64,000 nt of DNA from Chloroflexota bacterium (lineage in GTDB: Bacteria > Chloroflexota > Chloroflexia > Thermomicrobiales > JADLAZ01), in assembly GCA_020849725.1 (NCBI GenBank), contig JADLAZ010000103.1, positions 1-64,000 of the forward strand, written 5' to 3'. The position numbers and the translations under genes are program-made. The stretch's first letter is position 1. Each line of letters starts with the position of its first letter. The notes beneath the pieces are model-generated. The model saw only the letters and a list, made by a program, of their open reading frames with translations. It made no database searches and was not told the origin of the DNA. Of the stretch, positions 44,162-52,918 are shown one piece after another.

Positions 44162-44190
44162 TTGCGTCGGCCCGCGCCGTGTGCTAGGAT
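44162..44190 (+). promoter_or_regulatory. Promoter for tRNA-Asn
   Basis: TTGCGT (44162-44167), 17-base spacer, TAGGAT (44185-44190) with a TGC extension. The predicted start lies about 12 bases before the mature tRNA 5' end. Confidence 0.5.
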
Positions 44191-44208
44191 CGCCGGTGGT
44201 GGCTCCGT

Positions 44209-44280
44209 TCCGCGATAGCTCAACGGTAGAGCGGGCGGCTGTTAACCGCTAGGTTCGAGGTTCGAATCCTCGTCGCGGAG
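44209..44280 (+). tRNA. tRNA-Asn (anticodon GTT)
   Basis: A complete cloverleaf of 72 bases. The acceptor stem is TCCGCGA with TCGCGGA and discriminator G. The D arm is GCTC/GAGC, the anticodon loop is CTGTTAA with GTT, and the T arm contains GTTCGAATC. CCA is not encoded. It is followed at once by a strong terminator. Confidence 0.95.
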
Positions 44281-44288
44281 TTCCACGG

Positions 44289-44316
44289 ACCGGAGAGGGC
44301 GCTCTCCGGTTTTTTT
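44289..44316 (+). terminator. Intrinsic terminator of tRNA-Asn
   Basis: A nine-base-pair stem ACCGGAGAG/CTCTCCGGT with a GGCG loop is followed by a run of seven T (44310-44316). It is the clearest Rho-independent terminator in the window. Confidence 0.92.
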
Positions 44317-44338
44317 CGTGCCTGCCGCGGGGCGGTAG

Positions 44339-44347
44339 TGCTATACT
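44339..44347 (+). promoter_or_regulatory. Extended -10 promoter for the nuoEF-like genes
   Basis: TGCTATACT is an extended -10 with a five-of-six TATACT (44342-44347). It lies just past the tRNA terminator and about 60 bases ahead of the nuoE-like start. Confidence 0.5.
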
Positions 44348-44408
44348 CGGGACGGTTGCGAGCTTTTTCACGAGGCCGCGAGGCCCGAGCGTGAGGCGGT
44401 AGACAGGG

Positions 44409-44954
44409 ATGGTCCAAAGCTCCTTTCATGTGCCGGCGACCTACGACATCGACCTCGATCACGTCCGCACGCTGCTGGCCCAGGAGATGCCCTATGAGGA
44501 CCAGCACGAGGCGCACGAGTTGATCCTCGGGTCGCTGCTGCTGGTGCAGGAGCACTACGGCTGGGTATCGCGGCCGTCGGCGCAGATCGTCGCCCAGCAC
44601 CTGCGCGTCCCGTCCGCTCGTGTTTACGAGTTGCTCACCTTCTACGGCGACTTCCGGCTCGTGCCACCTGGCGAGCACCGCATCCAGGTCTGCAACGGTA
44701 CTGCCTGCTTCGCGCTTGGCACGCCTGACGTGCAGCGCGCGATCGAATTGCGCTACGGCATCGCGAACGGTGAAACCACCCGCGACGGAGCGTTGACCTT
44801 CGATCTCGTGCCGACCTGCCTCGGCGTCTGCGATCTCGGGCCGCTGGGCCTGTTCGACGGAAAGTACTATCCGAAGCTGTCGCCGGACACCGTCAACGAC
44901 ATCATCGAGCAGGTGGTTCAGACGCCACGCGGAGGAGAGCATCATGACGCGTGA
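44409..44954 (+). CDS. nuoE: NuoE-like [2Fe-2S] subunit
   Basis: The protein is 181 residues, of the thioredoxin-like 24-kDa NADH dehydrogenase family. The four cluster ligands are in CNGTACFALG (C-x4-C) and CLGVCDLGP (C-x3-C). The N-terminal helical part contains LLVQEHYGWVSRPSAQIVAQ. It passes electrons with NuoF-type flavoproteins in complex I, hydrogenases or formate dehydrogenases. The nuoF-like gene overlaps by 11 bases. No other complex I gene is nearby. Confidence 0.9.
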   Translation: MVQSSFHVPATYDIDLDHVRTLLAQEMPYEDQHEAHELILGSLLLVQEHYGWVSRPSAQIVAQHLRVPSARVYELLTFYGDFRLVPPGEHRIQVCNGTACFALGTPDVQRAIELRYGIANGETTRDGALTFDLVPTCLGVCDLGPLGLFDGKYYPKLSPDTVNDIIEQVVQTPRGGEHHDA

Positions 44955-46635
44955 GGAGTTTCAGCGCCTGCGCCAGCAACTCGTCGGCAAGTACGAGACG
45001 ACCTTCAGCGGCGAGCAACCGCTGCTGATCGTCAATGTCGGCGAATGCACCATCGCCAAGGGTGTCCGCGCGCTGATTGCCCAGGCGCAGGCCGAGGTCG
45101 CGCGGCGCGGAGCCGATTTCACGATCAAGCAGGTCGGTTGTGACGGTATGTGCTACGCCGAGCCGCTGGTGCACGTCAAGCGCCAGGGGCAGCCACGCAT
45201 CACCTATGGCAACGTCACACCGGAGACGCTCAAGACGATCATTGAGCAGTCGTTGCTCGGTGACGACCCGCTGCCGAAGCTGGCGCTGTATACCGACGCC
45301 GACGAGCCGTGGCAGGACATTCCACCCCAGCGGTCGCTCTCCTTCTGGGAAAAGCAGAAGCGGATCGTCCTGGAGCATATCGGACTGATCGATCCGGAGA
45401 GTGTCCAGGACTACATTGGGCGCGGTGGCTACGCGGCCTGGGAGAAGGCGCTGTTCGACCTGACGCCGGAGCAGATCATCGAGGAGATGAAGACCGCCAA
45501 CGTGCGCGGTCGCGGCGGCGCTGCTTTCAACGCCGGCATCAAGTGGGAGTCGGGCCGCGCCACCCAGAACTGGCCGAAGTATTTCATCTGCAACGGCCAC
45601 GAGGGCGAACCGAATGTCTTCAAAGATCGCAAGATCATGGAGAGCGATCCCCACCGAGTGATCGAAGGCATCATCATCGGCGCCTACTGCCTCGGCACGC
45701 CCAACGCGTTCATCTACATCGGCGCTGAGTTCCCGCTGGCCATCGCCCGCATCAAGTACGCCATCAAGGAGGCCGAGGCGTTGGGCCTGCTCGGCGACAA
45801 CGTCCTGGGCACGGGCTACTCGGTGCGGCTCAAGGTGCGCGTCGGCGGCGGCGGCTACATCGCCGGCGAAGGCTCGGCGCAGATGTACTCGATCATCGGC
45901 CAGCGGGCGATGCCGCGCACCAAGCCGCCGCGGTCGGTCGAGTACGGCATGTGGGGTAAGCCGACAGTGCTCAACAATGTCGAGACGCTGTCGAATGTGC
46001 CGGCGGTCGTCCTCAACGGCGGCGCGTGGTACGCGGCGATGGGCACCAAGGACAGCCCCGGCACGAAAGTCTTTTCCATGTCCGGTCGCATCAAGCAGCC
46101 CGGCGTCAGCGAGTTGGAGTTCGGTCCGCCGCTGCGCTACCTGCTCGACGGCGTCAGCGGTGGCATGCAGGATGGCTACCAGTTCAAGGCTATTCAGACC
46201 GGCGGTCCGTCGGGCGGCTGCATCGGCGAGCCGGACCTGGACCTGGCGCTCGACTACACGGCGTTGGAGACGGTCGGCGGCATGATTGGCTCGGGCGGCT
46301 ACGTCGTCTTCGACCACAGCAACGACGCCGTCGAGCTGTCGCGCTATTTCATGGAGTTCAACCGGCTCGAGTCGTGCGGCAAGTGCACACCCTGCCGGCT
46401 GGGCACCAAGGCGATGCTGGAGGTTTTGGAGCGCATCCAGCGTGGTGAGGGCCGCGCGGATGATCTGGAGACGCTGGACTACGCCAGCAAGGAAGTGATC
46501 GAGCTATCGCTGTGCGGCCTGGGCCAGACGGCTCCGATCCCCCACCTGAATCTCGTCAGATACTTTCGCTCCGAGTTCGAGGCCAAGATCCGCGCCGCCA
46601 ACCCGCCGTTGTCGCTGGCACTTAGCGCCGACTGA
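44944..46635 (+). CDS. nuoF: NuoF/HydB-like flavoprotein with N-terminal [2Fe-2S] domain, unusual FMN/NADH-pocket motifs
   Basis: The protein is 563 residues. Residues about 1-100 are a thioredoxin-like Fe-S domain (GECTIAKG, VGCDGMCYAEP), as in HoxF/HydB-type subunits. Then comes the NuoF core: GRGGAAFNAGIKW, GMWGKPTVLNNVETLSNVP and the [4Fe-4S] ESCGKCTPCRLG. Two pocket motifs differ from textbook NuoF: the NADE-x-EPG-x-FKDR motif is NGHEGEPNVFKDR, and the GAYICGEETAL region is GGYIAGEGSAQM. GAGGAGAG precedes ATG 44944. Electron exchange with NAD(P)H is likely but not certain. A catalytic partner (NuoG, FdhA or HydA) is absent. Confidence 0.85.
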   Translation: MTREEFQRLRQQLVGKYETTFSGEQPLLIVNVGECTIAKGVRALIAQAQAEVARRGADFTIKQVGCDGMCYAEPLVHVKRQGQPRITYGNVTPETLKTIIEQSLLGDDPLPKLALYTDADEPWQDIPPQRSLSFWEKQKRIVLEHIGLIDPESVQDYIGRGGYAAWEKALFDLTPEQIIEEMKTANVRGRGGAAFNAGIKWESGRATQNWPKYFICNGHEGEPNVFKDRKIMESDPHRVIEGIIIGAYCLGTPNAFIYIGAEFPLAIARIKYAIKEAEALGLLGDNVLGTGYSVRLKVRVGGGGYIAGEGSAQMYSIIGQRAMPRTKPPRSVEYGMWGKPTVLNNVETLSNVPAVVLNGGAWYAAMGTKDSPGTKVFSMSGRIKQPGVSELEFGPPLRYLLDGVSGGMQDGYQFKAIQTGGPSGGCIGEPDLDLALDYTALETVGGMIGSGGYVVFDHSNDAVELSRYFMEFNRLESCGKCTPCRLGTKAMLEVLERIQRGEGRADDLETLDYASKEVIELSLCGLGQTAPIPHLNLVRYFRSEFEAKIRAANPPLSLALSAD

Positions 46636-46807
46636 CGCAGCCGCGCACCAGTGTGATCGCGGGGCTGGCTGGCCATTCGGCCGGCCGGTCGCTGGTCGCT
46701 TCACCGCCACGGGCGCGGCCAACCGACCGACGTCGCGGCTGGCGCGCACGCCTATGCTGGCGATGTGGCCGGGTGGATCGCGACCCACCCCGGCGGAGGC
46801 GACGGCG

Positions 46808-47023
46808 ATGGACTGGCAGACGTTCACCCTGATGGACCTGGCGCGCGAGCGCGACGACCGGCGCATGGCCGAACACGGCCCGGAGCGCCCGACCTATGCG
46901 GCATCCGACTACGAGGTAGCGGCGGTGACCGTCTTCCCGCCGCTGGGCGCGGCCGGCGACTGGCGCCGCCGCGTGACGCGGGTGCTGGACCGGCGCTTGC
47001 AGGCAGGTTTGCTCGCCCGCTAG
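46808..47023 (+). CDS. Small hypothetical protein
   Basis: The protein is 71 residues. ATG 46808 follows GGAGG by about eight bases. It is charged: TLMDLARERDDRRMAEHG, then a YAASDYEVAAVTVFPPLG middle and the basic end RRRVTRVLDRRLQAGLL. No membrane segment or known domain is seen. It is 172 bases after the nuoF-like gene and ends five bases from the convergent Hsp70-like gene. Confidence 0.5.
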   Translation: MDWQTFTLMDLARERDDRRMAEHGPERPTYAASDYEVAAVTVFPPLGAAGDWRRRVTRVLDRRLQAGLLAR

Positions 47024-47028
47024 CCCGC

Positions 47029-48405
47029 TCAGGTCATGACCGCGCCGCTGGCCCGGAGTTGGTCGAGCAGGCGTGGCTCGGCGGCGGCGATCGCCAGTCC
47101 GGCGGCGACGCCGGTGAAGGCGTCCATCTCGTAGAGCCGCTCCTCGCCAAAGGTCGCTGCCAGCATGGCACGGTAGCTGGCGATGTGCGACGAGCCGCCG
47201 GTGCGCAAGACGACATCGACGTCGCTGGGGCGCAGGTCGGCGCTCACCAACGCCCGATCGACGCAAGCGCCGACGGCGCGGATGTCCGGGCCGATCAGGG
47301 CGTCAAACTGGAGGCGGGTGAGTGGCTGTACGAGGCGGATCTCCGGCACGTTCAGCGTGATCATGACCTTCGCCTCACGGCTGAGGCTGACCTTCGCCCG
47401 CTCGACCGCCTCGTACAGCGGCAGGCCATAGTTCTGCCGCACCAGTGCTTGCAGCGCCCGCAGCTCGCGCGGCTGATCGCCGGTGCGCACGGCTTCCTCG
47501 ATGATCTTGAGGTAGCGGGGCTGGTTCAGCTCGACGATGCTCTGCCACTCGGCCAGCCGCGCCAGCAGCATCGCCGGCAGCGGCAGACGCCGCGGTCCGA
47601 ACGTCGCCTCCTGGCCGAAGTGGCCAAGCAGCTTGCCCATGACGACGCGCCGGTCGATGACGTCGCCACCGATGGGCACACCGTCGGTTGCCAGCACGCG
47701 CACCCTTCCACCCGGTGCAGCGTGCAGGACGGTGATGTCGAATGTGCCGCCGCCGAAGTCCAGCACGAGCAGGCGCTGCTCGCGCCTTATAGATGTCGTG
47801 TAGGCCAGCGCGGCGGCGGTTGGCTCGGGCAGGAATTCGAGCGGCGGTAGATCGGCCAGCGCGCAGGCCTGGCGCATGCGCTCGATCGCCAGATCGTCCA
47901 GCCCGGGCGTCTCGCTGTAGTGGACCGGCCGGCCGACGACCAGGCCGGCCAGCGGCGCGCTCAGCCACGCCTCGGAGCGCCGCTTGATCAGGCGCAGCAT
48001 GACCGCGATCAGTGCCTCCAGCGAGTAGCGTGTGCCAAAGACGCTCGTCTCGATGAAGGCGCCGTCGGCCAGGTGCGCCTTGAGCGACTGGAACAGGCGG
48101 CCGGGCGTATTGGCATCGACCTGGGTGAACAGCGGCTGATCGATCTCGCCGACATCAGCAAAGGTGACGATGGTGTGGCCGATGTACTGCCAGCGATAGT
48201 CGATCAGCCGGCCGACATTGCCTTCGGTAAAGCGGTCGATCGCCTCGCGGCCGGCAAACGGTGCGCCGTCGCGGGTGATGAACAATGCCGAGCGCATGAT
48301 CGTCGGCGTGCGACTGACCGGGTCGAGGTCGATCAGGCGCACCCGGCTGCCATCGTAGACACCGGCGCTGGTGTTGGTCGTGCCCCAGTCGAGTCCGACG
48401 CGCAT
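47029..48405 (-). CDS. Hsp70-family ATPase of the YegD type (no substrate-binding domain)
   Basis: The protein is 458 residues, against about 600-640 for DnaK. The actin-fold ATPase motifs are intact: phosphate-1 GLDWGTTNTSAGVYDG, phosphate-2 LDFGGGTFDITVLHA, and adenosine TGGSSHIASYRAML. The DnaK C-terminal substrate domain is missing, as in E. coli YegD. ATG 48405 follows GGAGG. It is an ATPase, but the client or pathway is unknown. It is divergent from the YcaQ-like gene. Confidence 0.85.
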   Translation of the reverse strand: MRVGLDWGTTNTSAGVYDGSRVRLIDLDPVSRTPTIMRSALFITRDGAPFAGREAIDRFTEGNVGRLIDYRWQYIGHTIVTFADVGEIDQPLFTQVDANTPGRLFQSLKAHLADGAFIETSVFGTRYSLEALIAVMLRLIKRRSEAWLSAPLAGLVVGRPVHYSETPGLDDLAIERMRQACALADLPPLEFLPEPTAAALAYTTSIRREQRLLVLDFGGGTFDITVLHAAPGGRVRVLATDGVPIGGDVIDRRVVMGKLLGHFGQEATFGPRRLPLPAMLLARLAEWQSIVELNQPRYLKIIEEAVRTGDQPRELRALQALVRQNYGLPLYEAVERAKVSLSREAKVMITLNVPEIRLVQPLTRLQFDALIGPDIRAVGACVDRALVSADLRPSDVDVVLRTGGSSHIASYRAMLAATFGEERLYEMDAFTGVAAGLAIAAAEPRLLDQLRASGAVMT

Positions 48406-48526
48406 GGAGCTAGCCTCCAGTCGTCAGTAGCCAGTGGCCCAGTGGCCATCGGGGATAGCCCCATCCGCGGACGGAATCGTTACTGTACCAGCCAGCCTGA
48501 GACTGGGCCAGGGCGAACGAATGATC

Positions 48527-48532
48527 TATACT
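48527..48532 (+). promoter_or_regulatory. -10 element of the YcaQ-like gene
   Basis: TATACT matches five of six -10 bases, 44 bases ahead of GTG 48577. The -35 region (TGGGCC at 48504-48509) is poor. Confidence 0.35.
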
Positions 48533-48576
48533 GGTTGCGTGTTGTCAGCGTCGATCGATCAGGAGAGGCCGCCCGC

Positions 48577-49815
48577 GTGAGCAACGCCGCTACGGTTCGA
48601 ACCCTCAGCCCCACCGTTGCCCGCCGGCTGGCGATCGCGCGGCAGCGCCTGGCTGGCCCGCGGCCTGCGCCCACGCCCGATGACGTCCTCGGCCTGGTGC
48701 GGGCACTCGGCTGCCTCCAGCTGGATCCGATCAGCACCGTTGCCCGCAGCCATCATCTGGTGCTGTACAGCCGCCTTGGCCCTGGCGCGCCGCGCCTGGT
48801 CGACGACCTGCTGGAGCGCGAGCGCCGGCTGTTCGAGTACTGGGCGCACGCGGCGTCGATCGTGCTGATCGAGGACTACCAGTTGCACCAGCCGATGATG
48901 ACCGCCTATGCCACCGGCGACTCGGCCTATCACCAGCGCGTGCGCGCCTGGCTGGCCGACAATGCGGCGCTGCGCGAGCATGTGCTGGGCCGCCTGCGCG
49001 ACGACGGGCCGCTACTGTCGCGGCAGTTCGAGCCGGACGAGCGCCGCCCGTGGATTTCTAGTGGCTGGAGTTCCGGGCGTACCGTCAGCCGGATGCTGGA
49101 CTATCTGTGGCTGAGCGGCGAGATCCTCGTTGCCGGCCGGCAGGGTGGCCAGAAGCGGTGGGATCTGGCCGAGCGGGTGCTGCCGCCGGACACGCCGCGC
49201 GCACCGCTGCCGAGCCGCGAGGTCGTGCGGCGCGCGGCCGAGCGTGCGCTGCGGGCGCTCGGCGTGGCACGCCCGGACCACATCAGCCGGCACTTCATTC
49301 GCGGGCGCTACCCCGGCCTGGCGGCGGTCCTGCGCGACCTGGCCGCCGAGGGGCGGCTCCTGCCCGTCGACGTGCGAGACGACGGCACACGTCTGCCCGG
49401 CCAATGGTACATCCATGCCGATGATCTGGAGTTGGCGGAGCGGCTGGCCGGGCCGGACTGGCAGCCGCGGACAGCGCTGCTGTCGCCGTTCGATAACCTC
49501 ATCTGCGACCGGGCGCGCACGGAGTTGCTGTTCGACTTCCGCTACCGGATCGAGATTTACACGCCGGCCGCGCGCCGCGAGTACGGCTACTACGTGCTGC
49601 CCGTGCTGCACGGCGACCAGTTGATCGGCCGCATCGACCCGGTGTTCGATCGCCGCCAGGCGCGGCTGACGGTCAACAGCATCTTCACCGAGCCGGCCGC
49701 GCCGGCCGACGCGGCGGCGGCCATCACCGCTGCGATCGAGGACCTGGCCGCCTGCCTGGGGGCGCGCACGATCGACTATCCATCCGGCTGGGCACGCCCT
49801 GAGGAGAGCCACTGA
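48577..49815 (+). CDS. YcaQ/AlkZ-family DNA glycosylase (winged-helix)
   Basis: The protein is 412 residues of the HTH_42/winged-helix family. The catalytic Q-x-D of YcaQ is seen as Q48-L-D50 in LGCLQLDPI. Other marks are FEYWAHAASIVLIEDY, QKRWDLAERVLP, LLSPFDNLICDR and YGYYVLPVLHGDQLIGRIDP. YcaQ unhooks interstrand crosslinks and removes bulky alkylated bases; AlkZ does so for a genotoxic natural product. GTG 48577 follows AGGAGAGG. A natural-product cluster is not present, so a housekeeping repair role is likely. Confidence 0.86.
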   Translation: MSNAATVRTLSPTVARRLAIARQRLAGPRPAPTPDDVLGLVRALGCLQLDPISTVARSHHLVLYSRLGPGAPRLVDDLLERERRLFEYWAHAASIVLIEDYQLHQPMMTAYATGDSAYHQRVRAWLADNAALREHVLGRLRDDGPLLSRQFEPDERRPWISSGWSSGRTVSRMLDYLWLSGEILVAGRQGGQKRWDLAERVLPPDTPRAPLPSREVVRRAAERALRALGVARPDHISRHFIRGRYPGLAAVLRDLAAEGRLLPVDVRDDGTRLPGQWYIHADDLELAERLAGPDWQPRTALLSPFDNLICDRARTELLFDFRYRIEIYTPAARREYGYYVLPVLHGDQLIGRIDPVFDRRQARLTVNSIFTEPAAPADAAAAITAAIEDLAACLGARTIDYPSGWARPEESH

Positions 49816-49844
49816 AGGTGGGGCGGGTGATCTCCCGTGCCGGT

Positions 49845-49871
49845 CCACCTCATCCACCCTGTCCACTCCAC
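49845..49871. repeat. Three 9-base CCAC-led repeats (copy 1)
   Basis: CCACCTCAT, CCACCCTGT and CCACTCCAC lie in tandem downstream of the YcaQ-like gene. A very similar set lies inside the glycosyltransferase gene at 54738-54764. Confidence 0.55.
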
Positions 49872-49953
49872 CGTGGTCCGGGGTGACGCGTAGACGCGGA
49901 CGATCGAGCCGATGCCACACCCAGCACCAGGCAGGCCCAGGAACTGTGCCGGC

Positions 49954-51003
49954 TCAGCCGGCGACGGCGGTCTCCCCGACGTGCGCCGCCGCCCAGGCGT
50001 CCAGCGCCGGGTCGAAGTAGCGTACCCGCGTCTTGCGGTACTCGGTCGTGCTGTACAGCACCGCGTACTCGACGATGCCCGTCTCGACCTGGATGGCGTC
50101 GATAATCTGCTGGCACTCCTCAGGCGTCTGGGCGTGGATCATGGTGAACAGGTTGTAGGACCAGTCCGGGTAGACCGGCCGCTGGTAGCAGTGGCTGACG
50201 GCGCGGAAGCTGGCCATGACCGGCCCGACCGCCGGCACGTCCTCGACCGGCACTTTCCAGACGGCCATGCCGTTGGCCCGGAAGCCAGCTTTGCGGTGAT
50301 AGAGGATCGCCGCGTAGCGCCGCAAGTGGCCACTGCGCTGCAAGCGCGCCGCTTCATCGAACAGCGCCGACTCGCTCAGGCCGAGCCGCTCGGCCATGGC
50401 CGAGAACGGCGCTGGCTCGACCGACAGATCCTCTTGCAGCTCGCGCACCAGCGCGATGTCGGCGTCGGTCAGGGTGGTCTGCCGCGCCGCGCGCCGCATC
50501 TCGTCGGTGTACTCCGGCGTGCCGCGCGCGTCGAGCGCCCGCGCGCCAGCCATGTCCAGGTCGACGCCGATCTTGAACAGCCGCAGTGTCGGCAGCGGGC
50601 GCGTCACCTCTGCGCCGGACAAGCGGTGCAGCGCGTCGATGTGCGTCGGCAGGTCAGCGTCCGGCGGCACGGCGACCGTGTACCACAGGTTGAAGGCGTG
50701 GTCGCGCTCGTAGTTGTGGCTGACGCCGGGGTGCTGGTTGACGATCAGCGCCCCCTGGTGCAGGTGCGCGGGCGCGTAGCGCGCCGCCACCAGACTCGAC
50801 TGGTAGCCGAGCGCGCGCGTGTCGAAAATGGCGTTGATCTGGCGGATGATGCGGCCTCGCTTCAGCGCGGCGATGCGCTCCAGGACCGTCGCCTCGTCGG
50901 CGTCGACTCGCTCGGCCAGCACCTGATAGGGCCGCTTGGCCAGCGGGAAGTCACTCTGGATCGCGTTCAGCAGCCGGCGGTCGAGGTCGTCGAGGTCGGG
51001 CAT
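49954..51003 (-). CDS. ahbA-ahbB: Siroheme decarboxylase, AhbA-AhbB fusion (Lrp/AsnC-like)
   Basis: The protein is 349 residues made of two homologous halves, each a winged helix plus an AsnC-type domain. Half one has DDLDRRLLNAIQSDFPLAKR and YERDHAFNLWYTVAVP. Half two has TDADIALVRELQEDLSVEPA and CYQRPVYPDWSYNLFTMIHA. AhbA/AhbB (NirDL-like) decarboxylate siroheme to 12,18-didecarboxysiroheme on the alternative heme b or heme d1 route. Despite DNA-binding-like domains it is most likely an enzyme. ATGs at 51006 and 51003; the second has better spacing from AGGAG. ahbC and ahbD are not in the window. Confidence 0.85.
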   Translation of the reverse strand: MPDLDDLDRRLLNAIQSDFPLAKRPYQVLAERVDADEATVLERIAALKRGRIIRQINAIFDTRALGYQSSLVAARYAPAHLHQGALIVNQHPGVSHNYERDHAFNLWYTVAVPPDADLPTHIDALHRLSGAEVTRPLPTLRLFKIGVDLDMAGARALDARGTPEYTDEMRRAARQTTLTDADIALVRELQEDLSVEPAPFSAMAERLGLSESALFDEAARLQRSGHLRRYAAILYHRKAGFRANGMAVWKVPVEDVPAVGPVMASFRAVSHCYQRPVYPDWSYNLFTMIHAQTPEECQQIIDAIQVETGIVEYAVLYSTTEYRKTRVRYFDPALDAWAAAHVGETAVAG

Positions 51004-51188
51004 CATTGCTCCTGGCCGGGTTCGCGCGGCGCACGTCCGCCATGCGCCGGACATCTGGCACAATCTTACGGGAGTGGCTGGGACCGGGCAATCGGGCCGG
51101 CGCGCGGTGGCGGCGCACCGCGCGTGCGGCAGAGAAGCCACTGACCCTCAGGCACACGACCTTGACCAGCCGCCAGGAGGAGCGTGCC

Positions 51189-52052
51189 GTGGCCGACATC
51201 GATCAGCCTCAGCGGCCGAGTGAGGTCCGCGCATTGCTCGACGCGCTCGGAGTCGCGCCCTACAAGGGCTGGGGCCAGAACTTCCTGACCGATCCGACCG
51301 TGCCGCACCGCATGGTCGAGCTGGCCGGTGTCGGGCCGGGCGACCATGCGCTGGAGATCGGTCCCGGCCTGGGCGTGCTGACAGCGGCGCTGCTGGCTAG
51401 TGGCGCGACGGTGACGGCTGTCGAGATCGACCCGCGCCTGGCCGGTTACCTGCGCGACCGCTTCGCCGCTGAGCACCGCTTCCACCTGGTCGTTGGCGAC
51501 ATCCTGCGGTTGGATCCGGCCGCGCTGTTGCCCGGCGGCCCGTACACGGTCGTCGCCAACCTGCCCTACGCGATCACGTCGGCGGTGCTGCGGCATCTGC
51601 TGGAGCGCGACGACCGGCCAGCGCGCCTGGTCGTCATGGTCCAGGACGAGGTCGCCCGCCGCATCGCCGCCACGCCACCCGCGATGAGCCTGCTGGCTAT
51701 CAGCGTGCAGCTGTACGGAACGCCGGCGCTGGCGCTGAAGGCGCCGAGCGGCGCCTTCACGCCCGCGCCCAAGGTCGACTCGGCCGTCATCGCCATGACG
51801 GTCGTGGCACCACCGCTGGATGCCGCCGGCCAGGCGCGCTTCTTCCGCGTCGTCGCTGCCGGCTTCCGCCAGCGCCGCAAGACGGTTGCCAATGCACTGG
51901 CCGCCGGGCTGGCCCTGGAGCGCCCGCCCGTCGTGGCCGCGCTGGCAGCGGCTGGCATCGACCCGATGCTGCGCGCCGAGCGGCTGACCGTCGCCGACTG
52001 GCTGCGGCTGCTGGCGGCGCTGGATGCGACCGGGGCGGAGGTCGGGCGATGA
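51189..52052 (+). CDS. rsmA: 16S rRNA dimethyladenosine transferase RsmA (KsgA)
   Basis: The protein is 287 residues. It dimethylates two adjacent adenosines near the 3' end of 16S rRNA. Seen are YKGWGQNFLTDPTV, SAM motif ALEIGPGLGVLTAALL, the catalytic NLPYAITSAVL, VQDEVARRI and a FRQRRKTVANAL end. GTG 51189 is eight bases from AGGAGG; the frame is open farther upstream, but with no site. It overlaps ispE by four bases as ATGA, a common pairing. Confidence 0.95.
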   Translation: MADIDQPQRPSEVRALLDALGVAPYKGWGQNFLTDPTVPHRMVELAGVGPGDHALEIGPGLGVLTAALLASGATVTAVEIDPRLAGYLRDRFAAEHRFHLVVGDILRLDPAALLPGGPYTVVANLPYAITSAVLRHLLERDDRPARLVVMVQDEVARRIAATPPAMSLLAISVQLYGTPALALKAPSGAFTPAPKVDSAVIAMTVVAPPLDAAGQARFFRVVAAGFRQRRKTVANALAAGLALERPPVVAALAAAGIDPMLRAERLTVADWLRLLAALDATGAEVGR

Positions 52053-52918
52053 GCGTGCTGACGACCGCCTGTCCGGCTAAGATCAACGTGGGCCTGGAGA
52101 TCGTCGGCCGGCGGCCGGACGGCTATCACGAGCTGGTGACGATCTTCCAGGCGATCGCGCTGGCCGACACACTCACGGTCGCGCCGGCCGGCGACCTGTC
52201 GCTCGTCTGCTCCGAGCCGGCGCTGGCAACCGACGACAACCTGGTGCTGCGCGCGGCCCGGCTGCTGCAAGCGGCGACCGGTGTTCGCCAGGGCGCCGGC
52301 CTGACGCTGACGAAACGCATCCCAGCCGCGGCCGGACTCGGCGGCGGTTCGAGCGACGCGGCCGGCGCGCTGCGCCTGCTGAACGAGCTGTGGGCCACAC
52401 GCCTGACGACCGATGATCTCGTTCCACTGGCGACACGGCTCGGTGCGGACGTGCCGTTCTTCCTGCGTGGCGGCACGGCGCTGGCGACCGGCATCGGCGA
52501 CCGCCTGACAGCCCTGCCAGATGGCCTGCCGCTGTGGCTGGTGCTGCTCATGCCGCCCGTGGCGATCGAGGGCAAGACGGCGCGCCTGTACCGGTCGCTG
52601 ACGCCGGCCGACTGGAGCGACGGAGCGCGGACCCGGATGCAGGCCGACCGGCTGCGCACCGGCCAGGCGCTCGACCCTGCCCTGATCGCCAACGCCTTTG
52701 CCCGGCCGCTGCGCGAGCTGTTCCCACCCCTGGCCGCCGCTGAGACAATGCTGCGCCAGGTCGGCGCGACCACGGTCTTCCCGGCCGGCAGCGGCCCGAC
52801 ACTGGTGGCGCTGGTGGCCGGGCGCGCGGTGGGGGACGCAGTGGTCGAGTGTCTCAAGCAGCGCGGACACCCGGCACAAGTAGTCGCCACCAGCCCGGCC
52901 GAGGCGCGCGCACCCTAA
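52049..52918 (+). CDS. ispE: 4-diphosphocytidyl-2-C-methyl-D-erythritol kinase
   Basis: The protein is 289 residues of the GHMP kinase fold. The N-terminal PAKINVGLEIVGRRPDGYHE with the catalytic Lys and His is typical of IspE, and the ATP loop PAAAGLGGGSSDAAGAL follows near residue 92. The FPAGSGPTLVAL end supplies the third GHMP motif. It phosphorylates CDP-ME in the MEP pathway, the same pathway as dxs at 13.6 kb. It is translationally coupled to rsmA. Confidence 0.95.
   Translation: MSVLTTACPAKINVGLEIVGRRPDGYHELVTIFQAIALADTLTVAPAGDLSLVCSEPALATDDNLVLRAARLLQAATGVRQGAGLTLTKRIPAAAGLGGGSSDAAGALRLLNELWATRLTTDDLVPLATRLGADVPFFLRGGTALATGIGDRLTALPDGLPLWLVLLMPPVAIEGKTARLYRSLTPADWSDGARTRMQADRLRTGQALDPALIANAFARPLRELFPPLAAAETMLRQVGATTVFPAGSGPTLVALVAGRAVGDAVVECLKQRGHPAQVVATSPAEARAP

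Noticed and set aside
44409..46635. Start of a complex I operon
   Set aside because: Only E- and F-like subunits are present; next is a small unknown gene and an opposite-strand Hsp70-like gene.
49954..51003. Lrp/AsnC transcription regulator
   Set aside because: Two tandem halves and the YERDHAFNLWYT and RPVYPDWSYNLF segments fit siroheme decarboxylase better.
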